17,094 bases of DNA from Clostridiales bacterium (GCA_031289625.1 JAITPB010000072.1:1-17094); one strand, 5' to 3'; positions 5,763-12,922 are shown, numbered from the stretch's first letter. Notes: generated from the letters alone by a model not told the origin. Numbers and translations are program-made.

Positions 5763-6491
5763 AATAAAAAAATCCTTGGCGCATTAACAGCCATGCTCGT
5801 TACAACGGGCGTCTGTACGGCGGCGTCCGCGGAAATCGTCACAAAAGACATTCCCGTTGTGACCGGAAGAATCAATTTAGTCATCGACGGCATACCGTCC
5901 GACATTGATACCTTTCTCTACGAGGATAAAACCTATATTCCATTGAGGCTCGTAGCGGAAGCCATGGGCGGGATAGTCGCATGGGACGACGCGACCGGCA
6001 CTGTGTCAATTACCATGCCGCAGCTCAGTCCGACGTCTCAACCGACCCTCACGCCCAAAGCGTCGCCTTCTAGCGCCGCGGTTTCTGGAACGCCGACGCC
6101 TTCTGTAACCCCGTCGCCATCCGGGACATACTCTCCGGCTCTGGCGCCAGGTTCCGTCAACGGCACGAGCAGCACTCCATCAGCGGGTGCGGCCACACCG
6201 GCGCCAACGTCGGCTCCAGCTTCACCGTCGGCATCGGCAAGCGCAGCCCCGTCGGAATCGGCAGACCCGTCGTCTTCCCCGTCGGCTTCGGTAGGCGCAT
6301 CTTCTTCACCAACGGCATCGGCAGACAACGCGTCTTCTTCACCTTCATCAACGGCTTCGGATGACACGGATCAAAACTCTAGCCCGCGCTCCAGCAGCCG
6401 CTATCGCGCGCCGCAGAGTTCTTCCACCAGCATCCGCAATCGTATGCCGCATCAGCCCAGAATCAAAAGAGCGGGCGAAATTTTGAAATAA
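5760..6491 (+). CDS. Secreted protein: CuAO-N1-like domain with Ser/Pro/Ala-rich tail
   Basis: The product is 243 aa. Residues 1-24 are a signal peptide (ends AASA). Residues about 32-86 form the same copper-amine-oxidase N-terminal-like domain as the gene upstream, shown by INLVIDGIPSDIDTFLYEDKTYIPLRL, AEAMGG, and TGTVSI. Residues about 88-215 are low-complexity Ser/Pro/Ala/Thr with Asp and Glu (for example SPSASVGASSSPTAS), typical of wall-spanning linkers. The last 30 residues are basic (SRYRAPQ, RNRMPHQPRIKRAGEILK). No C-terminal globular domain is present. With the upstream paralogue it forms a probable two-gene envelope unit, with 77 nt between them and a terminator only after this gene. 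Start choice rests on the signal peptide and on the hairpin-bridged ribosome site. Confidence 0.75.
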   Translation: MNKKILGALTAMLVTTGVCTAASAEIVTKDIPVVTGRINLVIDGIPSDIDTFLYEDKTYIPLRLVAEAMGGIVAWDDATGTVSITMPQLSPTSQPTLTPKASPSSAAVSGTPTPSVTPSPSGTYSPALAPGSVNGTSSTPSAGAATPAPTSAPASPSASASAAPSESADPSSSPSASVGASSSPTASADNASSSPSSTASDDTDQNSSPRSSSRYRAPQSSSTSIRNRMPHQPRIKRAGEILK

Positions 6492-6514
6492 CAAAATAAT
6501 AAAATAACAAAAAA

Positions 6515-6551
6515 ATGGAGAGGCCCTTTACAGGCTTCTCCGTTTTTTTTT
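6515..6551 (+). terminator. Rho-independent terminator after the CuAO-N1 pair
   Basis: ATGGAGAGGCC at 6515-6525 pairs with GGCTTCTCCGT at 6533-6543 (two G-T wobbles) over a 7-nt loop, followed by a run of nine T. This is a strong terminator. Confidence 0.9.
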
Positions 6552-6650
6552 GCGTGTATGGATTGGCCGTTAAGGTTCATACTAAAGTTAAGAACAAAAA
6601 TATGAAGCGGGCGGCAGAATGCCGCGCGTAACATGGAAAGGCGATCCCAC

Positions 6651-7430
6651 ATGCGCGAAAAAATATATTCGGTATCATCAGATGAACCGCCGGAAGAAAA
6701 CATGCCTTCAAGAGAGGCCATACGGGAGTTTGGTATGCCGTCCATGCAGCCTGTACGCAATCCGCGGGGCAATGTACAGTTTCTCAGCATCATCGGGCAG
6801 GTGGAGGGGCATTTGATCTTGCCGCCAGCCAACAAAAGCACCAAATATGAACACGTCATCCCTCAGCTTTTTATGGCCGCCGAAAGCCCGGACGTGGACG
6901 GTATGCTGGTTCTGCTGAACACAGTCGGCGGGGATGTGGAAGCCGGGCTGGCCATTGCGGAGCTGATTTCCCATTTTGGCAAGCCGACCGTCAGCCTGGT
7001 CATCGGCGGCGGGCATTCCATCGGGGTCCCTCTGGCGGTGTCCGCCGATTATTCTTTTATCGCGCCCTCCGCTACCATGACGCTTCATCCCGTCCGTCTC
7101 AACGGCACCGTGATAGGCGCGCCGCAGACCTATGAATATTTTCATAAGATGCAGGAACGCGTCGATGATTTTATCGCAAGCAATTCTAAAATCACCAAAG
7201 AAAACCTGCGGGCTTTGATGCTGGACACCAGCAAATTGGTGCTGGACGTGGGCACGATCCTCATTGGCGAGGAAGCCGTGGCGCAAATGCTGATCGACGA
7301 GGTAGGCGGCCTCTTTGAGGCGATGGAAAAATTGTACGACATGATTCGGATAAACCGGGAAAAAATGGACAGCGAAAAAACAGACAGCGAAAAAGCGGAC
7401 AGCGAAAAAACGAACAGCGAAAAAGCGTAG
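6651..7430 (+). CDS. tepA: ClpP-like serine protease TepA (translocation-enhancing protein family)
   Basis: The product is 259 aa from ATG 6651 (GGAAAGG upstream); an in-frame ATG at 6633 is the alternative. The body closely follows Bacillus TepA: IIGQVEGHLILPP, NKSTKYEHVIPQL, LNTVGGDVEAGLAIAE, IGGGHSIGVPLAVSADYSF. The ClpP-type triad is visible as Ser123 (GGGHSIG), His146 (TLHPVR) and Asp199 (LVLDVGT). TepA is a cytoplasmic ClpP relative linked in Bacillus to protein export and sporulation; whether it partners an ATPase is not clear. The C terminus is odd: after the family's usual end there are four DSEK-type pentads (MDSEK TDSEK ADSEK TNSEK) from a 15-bp tandem repeat. It stands alone after a terminator and is followed by a palindromic repeat. 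Confidence 0.9.
   Translation: MREKIYSVSSDEPPEENMPSREAIREFGMPSMQPVRNPRGNVQFLSIIGQVEGHLILPPANKSTKYEHVIPQLFMAAESPDVDGMLVLLNTVGGDVEAGLAIAELISHFGKPTVSLVIGGGHSIGVPLAVSADYSFIAPSATMTLHPVRLNGTVIGAPQTYEYFHKMQERVDDFIASNSKITKENLRALMLDTSKLVLDVGTILIGEEAVAQMLIDEVGGLFEAMEKLYDMIRINREKMDSEKTDSEKADSEKTNSEKA
7365..7424 (+). repeat. Four tandem 15-bp units at the tepA 3' end
   Basis: The unit is close to ACGGACAGCGAAAAA, repeated four times in frame, coding xDSEK/xNSEK pentads. It adds an acidic/basic tail just before the stop codon. Confidence 0.8.
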
Positions 7431-7448
7431 GGGCGATTATAATCGCCC
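7431..7448. repeat. 18-bp perfect palindrome directly after the tepA stop
   Basis: GGGCGATTATAATCGCCC is its own complement and starts at the base after the TAG. With the preceding GTAG it resembles the dispersed GTAGGGGCGATT...AATCGCCC palindromes seen between genes in many bacteria. No T-tract follows, so it is more likely a repeat or 3'-end-stabilising hairpin than a terminator. Confidence 0.5.
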
Positions 7449-7575
7449 GTGTAACACATCACACTTCTTTTCTGGCGGGCATAGGATGGTTTGTACGAGG
7501 CTCATGAAAGGCGGCGCGCCTTTCCGAAAGCCAAGACAAATGCCTTTAAGGCGCAAAAGAAAAGGGGGGTTGAAA

Positions 7576-7746
7576 ATGTGGTGGAACTATCCTTACGGCG
7601 GCTGTGGCGGCTGGGATAACGACTGTTGCGGCGGCTGGGGTAATAATTGTTGCGGCGGCTGGGGTAATAATTGCGGCGGCGGCTGGGGTTATCCGTTATT
7701 CGGAGGCTCTTGGGGCGGCAATTGGCAGCGCAGGCGCTTCAGATAA
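7576..7746 (+). CDS. 56-aa Cys/Gly/Trp-rich repeat protein
   Basis: ATG 7576 follows a strong AAGGGGGG. The product is 56 aa with 18 Gly, 8 Trp and 6 Cys (C10, 17, 18, 25, 26, 33). An 8-residue unit CCGGWGNN (24 bp) is repeated, bracketed by a MWWNYPYGG start and a basic end QRRRFR. No signal peptide or transmembrane segment is seen. The composition recalls small Gly- and Cys-rich proteins of spore coats or other cross-linked layers, but I do not recognise the family and assign no function. The frame is open upstream to 7486 but without a better ribosome site. It has its own terminator at 7762 and so is probably a single-gene unit. Confidence 0.65.
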   Translation: MWWNYPYGGCGGWDNDCCGGWGNNCCGGWGNNCGGGWGYPLFGGSWGGNWQRRRFR

Positions 7747-7761
7747 TTTCAGTTTGCAAAG

Positions 7762-7785
7762 GGAGACGGAGACGTCTCCTTTTTT
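7762..7785 (+). terminator. Rho-independent terminator with GAGA tetraloop
   Basis: GGAGACG at 7762-7768 pairs with CGTCTCC at 7773-7779 around a GAGA loop, followed by six T. It ends the Cys/Gly/Trp-rich gene. Confidence 0.9.
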
Positions 7786-7795
7786 GCGTTTTTAC

Positions 7796-7824
7796 TGGAC
7801 GCGGAGAGGCGCTGGCGGTATAAT
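7796..7824 (+). promoter_or_regulatory. Promoter of glyS
   Basis: TGGACG at 7796-7801, 17-nt spacer, and perfect TATAAT at 7819-7824. The predicted start near 7831 leaves only a short leader before the ribosome site at 7838, so there is no room for a T-box or glycine riboswitch. Confidence 0.7.
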
Positions 7825-7850
7825 AGGCAAAAATTCTAGGAGGAATGTTT

Positions 7851-9245
7851 GTGACGGCGTCCATGGACAAAATCACGGCTCTGGCGAAAAACAGGGGCTT
7901 TGTTTACCCAGGCTCGGAAATTTACGGCGGATTGGCCAATACATGGGATTACGGCCCGCTCGGAGTGGAATTGAAAAACAATGTGAAAAAAGCCTGGTGG
8001 AAAAAATTCGTGCAGGAAAGTCCGTACAATGTCGGTTTGGACTGCGCGATATTGATGAACTCGCGGGTTTGGGAGGCGTCCGGCCATGCCGGCGGTTTTT
8101 CCGATCCGCTCATGGACTGCCGGGAGTGCAAGGAGCGTTTCCGCGCGGATAAGCTCATTGAGGATTATCTGCGGGCAAAAGGCATAGAGCAGACTGTGGA
8201 CGGCTGGCCCCAGGAGAAGATGAAAGATTACATCGATAAAGAAAACATCCCCTGCCCCAGCTGCGGCAAGCACAATTTTACGGATATACGGCAGTTTAAC
8301 CTCATGTTCAAAACGCATTCCGGCGTCACGGAAGACAGCAAAAGCGCCGTCTATCTGCGCCCGGAAACGGCGCAGGGTATTTTTGTCAACTTCAAAAACG
8401 TACAGCGCACGTCCCGCAAAAAGATTCCCTTCGGCATCGCCCAAATCGGCAAATCGTTTCGCAATGAAATCACGCCCGGCAATTTTACCTTCCGCACCAG
8501 AGAATTTGAGCAGATGGAATTGGAATTTTTTTGCGAGCCGGGCACGGACCTGGAATGGTTTGCCTATTGGAAAAATTTTTGCGTGGAATGGCTGCAAAGC
8601 CTCGGCCTGGACGGAAACAGCGTCCGCGTGCGGGATCACGCCCAAGAAGAATTGTCTCATTACAGCAAGGCCACCACGGATATTGAGTGTGCGTTTCCGT
8701 TCGGCTGGGGCGAACTCTGGGGCATCGCCGACCGCACTGATTTTGATCTGAAACAGCATCAGGAACATTCCGGCCAGGACATGGCGTATTACGAACAGAC
8801 CGAAAATAAAAAATATATTCCCTATTGCATTGAGCCGTCGCTGGGCGTGGATCGCGCCGCGCTGGCTTTTCTCTGCCAGGCTTACACGGAGGAAACCGTC
8901 AAAGACGCAAAGGGGGAAGATGATGTGCGCGCCGTGCTCCGACTCCATCACGCGCTGGCTCCGGTGAAAGCCGCCGTTTTGCCGCTCTCTAAAAAGCTGG
9001 CGGAAAACGCGCGGGAGATTTACCGCCAACTGTGTCAGCATTTTGTCTGCGATTACGACGACGCGGGCGCCATTGGCCGCCGCTACAGACGCCAGGATGA
9101 AATCGGCACGCCTTACTGCGTCACGTTTGATTTTGATTCGCTGGAGGATCAGGCGGTGACGGTGCGCGAACGCGACAGCATGGCCCAGGAAAGAGTCCGC
9201 ATAGAAGAGCTGACCGGCTGGCTGGAAGACAATCTAAGATTTTAA
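7851..9245 (+). CDS. glyS: Glycyl-tRNA synthetase, class II single-chain (dimeric) type
   Basis: The product is 464 aa, the usual length for this type; it charges tRNA-Gly with glycine using ATP in the cytoplasm. Landmarks in order: GFVYPGSEIYGGLANTWDYG near the N terminus, CRECKERF and CPSCGK cysteine pairs of the insertion domain, motif 2 as FRNEITPGNFTFRTREFEQME, motif 3 as CIEPSLGVDRAALAFL, and a C-terminal anticodon-binding domain (VLRLHHALAPVKAAVLPL, YRRQDEIGTPYCVTFD). GTG 7851 is preferred because AGGAGG (7838-7843) lies 7 nt upstream; ATG 7845 is only 1 nt from it, and ATG 7863 is a further option. It has its own promoter and a strong terminator. Confidence 0.97.
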   Translation: MTASMDKITALAKNRGFVYPGSEIYGGLANTWDYGPLGVELKNNVKKAWWKKFVQESPYNVGLDCAILMNSRVWEASGHAGGFSDPLMDCRECKERFRADKLIEDYLRAKGIEQTVDGWPQEKMKDYIDKENIPCPSCGKHNFTDIRQFNLMFKTHSGVTEDSKSAVYLRPETAQGIFVNFKNVQRTSRKKIPFGIAQIGKSFRNEITPGNFTFRTREFEQMELEFFCEPGTDLEWFAYWKNFCVEWLQSLGLDGNSVRVRDHAQEELSHYSKATTDIECAFPFGWGELWGIADRTDFDLKQHQEHSGQDMAYYEQTENKKYIPYCIEPSLGVDRAALAFLCQAYTEETVKDAKGEDDVRAVLRLHHALAPVKAAVLPLSKKLAENAREIYRQLCQHFVCDYDDAGAIGRRYRRQDEIGTPYCVTFDFDSLEDQAVTVRERDSMAQERVRIEELTGWLEDNLRF

Positions 9246-9293
9246 ATCTACGCGGGAACGGAAAGAGTTTTCGTTCCCGCGTAGATTTTTTTA
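9246..9293. terminator. Strong terminator between converging transcripts
   Basis: A perfect 15-bp stem, ATCTACGCGGGAACG at 9246-9260 with its complement at 9272-9286, and an 11-nt loop. A T-rich tract follows on the + strand, for glyS. On the - strand the stem can also end the hpf-rdgB-phosphoesterase transcript, though with a weaker T-tract. Confidence 0.92.
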
Positions 9294-9296
9294 TTT

Positions 9297-9812
9297 TTAT
9301 GCGAAAAGTATCGGCTGATATGCCCCGCCCGGCTGTCTGCCCACAATTTGCGCGTGGATTGCGCCGTCCTCCGGGATGTCGATGACGGCGTAAGTGCGCG
9401 GCTGCTTGTCTTTGGGGATGCCGATGGAACCCGGATTGACCATCAGCGTCCGGCCCGCTTGAAAAATAACCGGTATGTGCGTGTGCCCAAACAGACAGAC
9501 ATCCGCCTCGTTTTCCGCGGCGAACAAAGAAATCCGCTCATAATTATTTTTCACATGCAATGTGTGCCCGTGCGTCAGCAAGATTTTCCGGCCATGGCAA
9601 TGAAAGGTCAGGACAGATTGTTCCGGCTCGGCATCGCAGTTGCCTGTAACGGCGTACAGCGGAATCTGCGGATACGATCGCATGAGTTCATGTATCTCCG
9701 GCCAGCCGTCGCCCAAATGCACTACCGCGCCGACGTGCCGCACGGCTTTTTCCAGCGCGAGCCGCATTTCCGATCCGTCCCGGTGTGAATCGCTGAAGGC
9801 GAATATTTTCAT
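9297..9812 (-). CDS. YfcE/MJ0936-type metallophosphoesterase
   Basis: The product is 171 aa with the full set of metal-binding motifs in order: FSDSHRD, HLGDGWPEI, VTGNCD, LTHGHTLHV and FGHTHIPV, then VNPGSI. Members of this family are two-metal phosphodiesterases or phosphatases; the physiological substrate is usually unknown. GGGAGGT lies 6 nt before the ATG, which overlaps the rdgB stop by 4 nt (ATGA). Translational coupling and the same neighbour pair seen in Bacillus (rdgB-ysnB) suggest a shared role, perhaps in nucleotide or nucleic-acid clean-up (inference). Confidence 0.93.
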   Translation of the reverse strand: MKIFAFSDSHRDGSEMRLALEKAVRHVGAVVHLGDGWPEIHELMRSYPQIPLYAVTGNCDAEPEQSVLTFHCHGRKILLTHGHTLHVKNNYERISLFAAENEADVCLFGHTHIPVIFQAGRTLMVNPGSIGIPKDKQPRTYAVIDIPEDGAIHAQIVGRQPGGAYQPILFA

Positions 9813-10423
9813 TCGAGACCTCCCGCTGGCAGCGCTTCCATCAACTGCTGCAACGCTTTTGCCCGATGACTGATCTTGTTTTTCAACAGCGCGGGAATTT
9901 CCGCCATCGTCTGATCGTATTCGGGCAAGTCAAAGATAGGATCGAATCCGAACCCTTCTGCCCCGCGTACATCATGCGCGATCCTGCCTTCCACGGCGGC
10001 GCGCGCGGTCAGCGTCCGCCCGTCTGGAAATACCGCCGCCACCACGCATACAAAACGCGCGGTTCGATTTTCTTTCGGAACATCCCAGAGCAAATCCAAT
10101 ATTTTTTGATTCTTAATCACATGAGGCGTATCGGCGCCTAAAAAACGGGAGGAGTACACGCCCGGCTCCCCGCTCAAAGCGTTCACTTCCAAGCCGGAAT
10201 CGTCCGCCAGCGTCAATATGCGGCACCCGGCGCGTTTGAGCGCGCGCGATACTTCCGACGCTTTTTTCAGCGCGTTCTCCTCATAGGTATCGCCGTCTTC
10301 CAGCACGTCCAGCTCCACGCCGGCTTCCGCCATCGACTGCACGGTATATCCCCATTCTTCCAAGATGTCTTTCATTTCTTTTAGCTTCCCCGGGTTTTTG
10401 GTGGCCAGCACAATGGAAATCAT
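9809..10423 (-). CDS. rdgB: Non-canonical purine NTP pyrophosphatase (RdgB/HAM1 family)
   Basis: The product is 204 aa. It hydrolyses XTP, dITP/ITP and related deaminated purine triphosphates to monophosphates, keeping them out of DNA and RNA. Family motifs are present: VLATKNPGKLKEM at the N terminus, DGDTYEENALKKA, LADDSGLEVNAL and GVYSSRFLG, GFGFDPIFDLPEY, and KNKISHRAKAL with the SHR triplet. The start is ATG 10423, one base after the hpf stop, with no good ribosome site, so translation is probably coupled to hpf. Its own stop overlaps the start of the phosphoesterase. Confidence 0.96.
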   Translation of the reverse strand: MISIVLATKNPGKLKEMKDILEEWGYTVQSMAEAGVELDVLEDGDTYEENALKKASEVSRALKRAGCRILTLADDSGLEVNALSGEPGVYSSRFLGADTPHVIKNQKILDLLWDVPKENRTARFVCVVAAVFPDGRTLTARAAVEGRIAHDVRGAEGFGFDPIFDLPEYDQTMAEIPALLKNKISHRAKALQQLMEALPAGGLE

Positions 10424-10424
10424 A

Positions 10425-10967
10425 TCAATATTCTGGCGCTATCAAGCCGTATGTCCCGTCCGCGCGTTTGTACACGACGTTGACGAGATCCGTATGCCCA
10501 TCGCGAAACACATAAAAGCTGTGGCCCAGCATTTCCATTTCCATAACCGCTTCTTCCGCGTCCATGGGTTTTAAGGGGAAATGTTTCGTCCTATTGATGA
10601 TCACCGCGCTTTCTTCCTGTGAATCGCCTTCGGCCTCCACCAGCGCATGGAATTCTTCTGTAAAGGACGCGTCGCGCCTGGAGCGGTCGCGCAGACGGCG
10701 TTTATATTTGATCAATTGTTTTTCCAGTACGTCGATCACGTCGTCCAAAGCGGAAAACATATCGTTGGCCGTGACCTCGGCGCGGAGGATGCGTTTGCGC
10801 AGCGGAATGGTTACTTCCACACGGTTGATCTGCCGGTTGACGCTGTAAGTGACAGACACGTCCGCCTCCTCGGGCAGTAATTTCTCCAGCTTTCCCAGTT
10901 TCTGCTGTGTTCTGTCTTTCAGCGCGTCTGTGACGCTGATATTTTTGCCGGTAAAGGTATATTTCAT
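10425..10967 (-). CDS. hpf: Ribosome hibernation promoting factor, long form
   Basis: The product is 180 aa. Residues about 1-100 are the ribosome-binding HPF/RaiA domain (MKYTFTGKNISVTDALKDRTQQKL, VEVTIPLRKRILRAE, SALDDVIDVLEKQLIKYK). A charged linker is followed by the C-terminal dimerisation domain at about 125-180 (IINRTKHFPLKPMDAEEAVMEME, GHSFYVFRD, VVYKRADGTYGLI). The long form dimerises 70S ribosomes into 100S particles in slow growth or stress. AAAGGGG precedes the ATG, and a promoter with TATAAT lies at 11047-11075. It is the first gene of a three-gene operon with rdgB and the phosphoesterase. Confidence 0.96.
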   Translation of the reverse strand: MKYTFTGKNISVTDALKDRTQQKLGKLEKLLPEEADVSVTYSVNRQINRVEVTIPLRKRILRAEVTANDMFSALDDVIDVLEKQLIKYKRRLRDRSRRDASFTEEFHALVEAEGDSQEESAVIINRTKHFPLKPMDAEEAVMEMEMLGHSFYVFRDGHTDLVNVVYKRADGTYGLIAPEY

Positions 10968-11046
10968 CGTGATCCCCTTTCAAATTTTACGCATAAACGA
11001 AATTACGGCGGGCGGCAAATTGATGCGCCCGTACAGCCATGGGCTT

Positions 11047-11075
11047 ATTATATTGGAAAAGACGCCCATAAGCAA
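11047..11075 (-). promoter_or_regulatory. Promoter of the hpf operon
   Basis: On the - strand a perfect TATAAT (11052-11047) lies 17 nt after TTGCTT (11075-11070). The start would fall near 11040, giving a leader of about 70 nt. Confidence 0.6.
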
Positions 11076-11115
11076 GACCGGCGCGTGAAGTGAAAAATTT
11101 ACGCGCAAATTGACA

Positions 11116-11148
11116 AAGGAGCCTGTGCGCGAACCGCACAAGCTCCTT
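11116..11148 (-). terminator. Strong hairpin ending the transcript of the 15-bp array
   Basis: Two 14-nt arms at 11116-11129 and 11135-11148 (AAGGAGC... on both strands, one wobble) enclose a 5-nt loop. On the - strand it is followed by TTGTCAATTTG, a weak U-tract. It would end RNA coming from the 42-aa ORF and the repeat array and shield the hpf promoter. Confidence 0.7.
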
Positions 11149-11156
11149 GCTACATT

Positions 11157-11336
11157 CTTACCTCAAATCATCTTGCCACAATTTGCCTTACCATAATTTG
11201 CCTTGCCACAATTTGTCTTACCATAATTTGTAGTAGTCTAATTTGTCTTGCCACAATTTGTCTTACCTCAAATCATATTGCCACAATTTGTCTTACCACA
11301 ATTTGTCTTACCACAATTCGTCTTGCCTCTTCTTGC
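11157..11336. repeat. Twelve tandem 15-bp units (CTTRCCACAATTTGT)
   Basis: Twelve contiguous units of exactly 15 bp; a thirteenth at 11337-11351 is degenerate. Units mostly alternate CTTACC and CTTGCC, giving a 30-bp dimer. Units 1 and 8 are identical (CTTACCTCAAATCAT), pointing to a 105-bp block duplication. Every frame on both strands is broken by stops in some unit variants, so it is not coding. There are no spacers, so it is not CRISPR. It lies in the 3' region of the - strand unit starting at 11532. Confidence 0.9.
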
Positions 11337-11403
11337 CTCGCCTTGCTATATCGATTCTATTTTTTCTACTCCTGCTATTTTATTCTATGCTATTCTTCTC
11401 TTT

Positions 11404-11532
11404 CTATTCTTTCTGCGTAAAGCCGCTGCCCGCATCTAGCAGGCTATCTATTCGGCCTTCTTCATCATCTGATTGTTTTTTCGCCTGCTGCTTAGTTTTG
11501 CCGCCAGCCGGTTTCTTTGCGTTTTTGTCCAT
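11404..11532 (-). CDS. 42-aa Lys/Gln/Asp-rich small protein
   Basis: On the - strand ATG 11532 is preceded by TGGAGGAT (12-nt spacing) and encodes 42 residues. The first half is basic (MDKNAKKPAGGKTKQQAKKQ) and the second acidic then amphipathic (SDDEEGRIDSLLDAGSGFTQKE). No signal peptide or membrane segment is seen. I do not recognise a family; the DDEEGRIDSLLDAG end looks like a short binding helix. It follows the PHP gene by 77 nt and may be on the same transcript or have its own promoter. The 15-bp array and hairpin lie downstream. Confidence 0.5.
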   Translation of the reverse strand: MDKNAKKPAGGKTKQQAKKQSDDEEGRIDSLLDAGSGFTQKE

Positions 11533-11609
11533 AATTCAATACATCCTCCATTAATTTTCAATTATCCTTTTGCCCCGTCTATATTTCATATCCGTGGCAC
11601 GATATTATT

Positions 11610-12389
11610 TTAACCGGAGGCATCGATATTATGCATTCGCCGTTCTTGAAAATACACCGGCGTTAAGCCAGCCGAACGCGCCATGCGAAGAGCCGCGTCA
11701 AAATGCCGGCCCACCTGGCCCGGTTCATGCGCGTCTGATCCGATGGTGATATACCGCCCGCCGCGCTCATAATAGCCGCGCAAAACTTCCAGCCAGTTTT
11801 TTTGTGCGGACGCGCTAGCCAAACGCCTTGTGTTCAGTTCCAGAACTTTTCCCTTACTCAGCAACGCTTCAAATATCTGATTGTATTCTTTCGGATACGC
11901 AGAAAAGGGGATTTCCTTTTCTGGAAAAGGACTGTAGCGCGATGGATAATCAATATGCCCCAAGCTGTCAAAAAAATCGCAGGACTCAGCCATCCGCGCG
12001 GCGCATTGCAGGTACTGGCGGTAAATTTCATCCGGCGGCAGTTTCCGCGCGAAAAATGTGGTGTAGATATCATGCCCGTCTACCATATGGATGGAACCGA
12101 TGATATAATCCACCCCTGGGCTGGCGGCGGCTTCCCGGTTTTGGGAGGCGCTGGCGTCAGTCAAGCCGATTTCCAGGCCTGTTAAGAGGCCCTCCGCTTT
12201 ATACGGTTCGTATTCCCGCAGATAGCGCGGCAAGTCCACGGCAAAATCGAGATCGCTGTCGCATTCATAATCCAGGTGTTCGGTCAAAATCACGCCCAGG
12301 CGGCGCGCTTTCGCGGCGTTCATGGCCTCCCTTGGCTCCATGTCCGAATCGGCGGACATTTTGGAGTGGACATGGGTATCATAAAGCAT
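11610..12389 (-). CDS. PHP-domain phosphatase of the HisJ (histidinol-phosphatase) family
   Basis: The product is 259 aa from ATG 12389; TTG 12392 is possible. PHP metal-binding motifs occur in order: DTHVHSKMSADS, LTEHLDY, GLEIG, IGSIHMVDG, SLGHIDYPSRY, LELNTR and TIGSDAHEPGQVG. HisJ enzymes hydrolyse L-histidinol phosphate in histidine synthesis. No other his gene is nearby, so another phosphoester substrate is equally possible. The start overlaps the CarD-family stop by one base (TGATG) with GAGGT 9 nt upstream, so the two are probably translated together. Confidence 0.85.
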   Translation of the reverse strand: MLYDTHVHSKMSADSDMEPREAMNAAKARRLGVILTEHLDYECDSDLDFAVDLPRYLREYEPYKAEGLLTGLEIGLTDASASQNREAAASPGVDYIIGSIHMVDGHDIYTTFFARKLPPDEIYRQYLQCAARMAESCDFFDSLGHIDYPSRYSPFPEKEIPFSAYPKEYNQIFEALLSKGKVLELNTRRLASASAQKNWLEVLRGYYERGGRYITIGSDAHEPGQVGRHFDAALRMARSAGLTPVYFQERRMHNIDASG

Positions 12390-12877
12390 CAAGAGCTGAC
12401 CTCGTTAAACATTTGCGTCAGCATATCTTCCGCGTTATTTTTCTCCATATCCTGGGAAAGTATCAGCTCCGAAACAATGATCTGCTTCGCCGTCGTCATC
12501 ATCTTTTTTTCCGCGCTGCTGAGGCCCCTTTGCTTTTCGCGTAACAAAAGATTGCGAAAGACCAGCACCACTTCCGTCAGCTGCCCCGATTTGATTTTTT
12601 CCATATTGCTTTTATATCTTAAGTTCCAGTTATCGGGCATCTCAATGGGTTTTAGGGATACGCTTTCAATGATGCGGAGCATTTCATCTTTCTCGTAAAT
12701 ATGCCGGATTCCCAAATGTTCAGCGTTGGAGGCCGCAATCATAATCTTGAGGTTCCCAACAGGGATACGCAGCACATAAAACATCTGCGAGTCGCCGTCG
12801 ATCTCCCTTTCTTCTAAGTCTTCTATCACCCCAGCTCCATACATTGGATAAACAATCTTATCTCCTTTTGCAAACAT
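12389..12877 (-). CDS. CarD/CdnL family transcription regulator
   Basis: The product is 162 aa from ATG 12877, with TTGGGAG about 8 nt upstream; an upstream GTG (12898) gives 7 more residues but loses this ribosome site. The N-terminal RNA-polymerase-interacting Tudor-like domain is evident (MFAKGDKIVYPMYGAGVIEDLEE, FYVLRIPVGNLKIMI). The helical C-terminal domain follows (IEMPDNWNLRYKSNMEKIKSG, LTEVVLVFRNLLLREKQRGLS, EKKMMTTAKQIIVSELIL). CarD/CdnL proteins bind RNA polymerase beta and promoter DNA and stabilise open complexes. A strong promoter lies at 12923-12951. Confidence 0.9.
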   Translation of the reverse strand: MFAKGDKIVYPMYGAGVIEDLEEREIDGDSQMFYVLRIPVGNLKIMIAASNAEHLGIRHIYEKDEMLRIIESVSLKPIEMPDNWNLRYKSNMEKIKSGQLTEVVLVFRNLLLREKQRGLSSAEKKMMTTAKQIIVSELILSQDMEKNNAEDMLTQMFNEVSS

Positions 12878-12922
12878 TGAATCAACTCCCAAATTCACTG
12901 CTAGTAAAATTATCCTGTTTTA

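Noticed and set aside
6038..6367. Asp/Glu/Ala-rich frame on the - strand
   Set aside because: It mirrors the Ser/Pro/Ala tail of the + strand gene.
7740..7850. T-box leader for glyS
   Set aside because: The promoter TATAAT at 7819 leaves only about 20 nt before the coding start, too short for a T-box; the hairpin at 7762 belongs to the previous gene.
7836..9041. 401-codon open frame on the - strand
   Set aside because: It lies antisense to the clearly conserved glyS and has no ribosome site or recognisable motif; the open frame is a by-product of glyS codon use.
11157..11336. CRISPR array
   Set aside because: The 15-bp units are contiguous with no unique spacers, and no cas genes are present.
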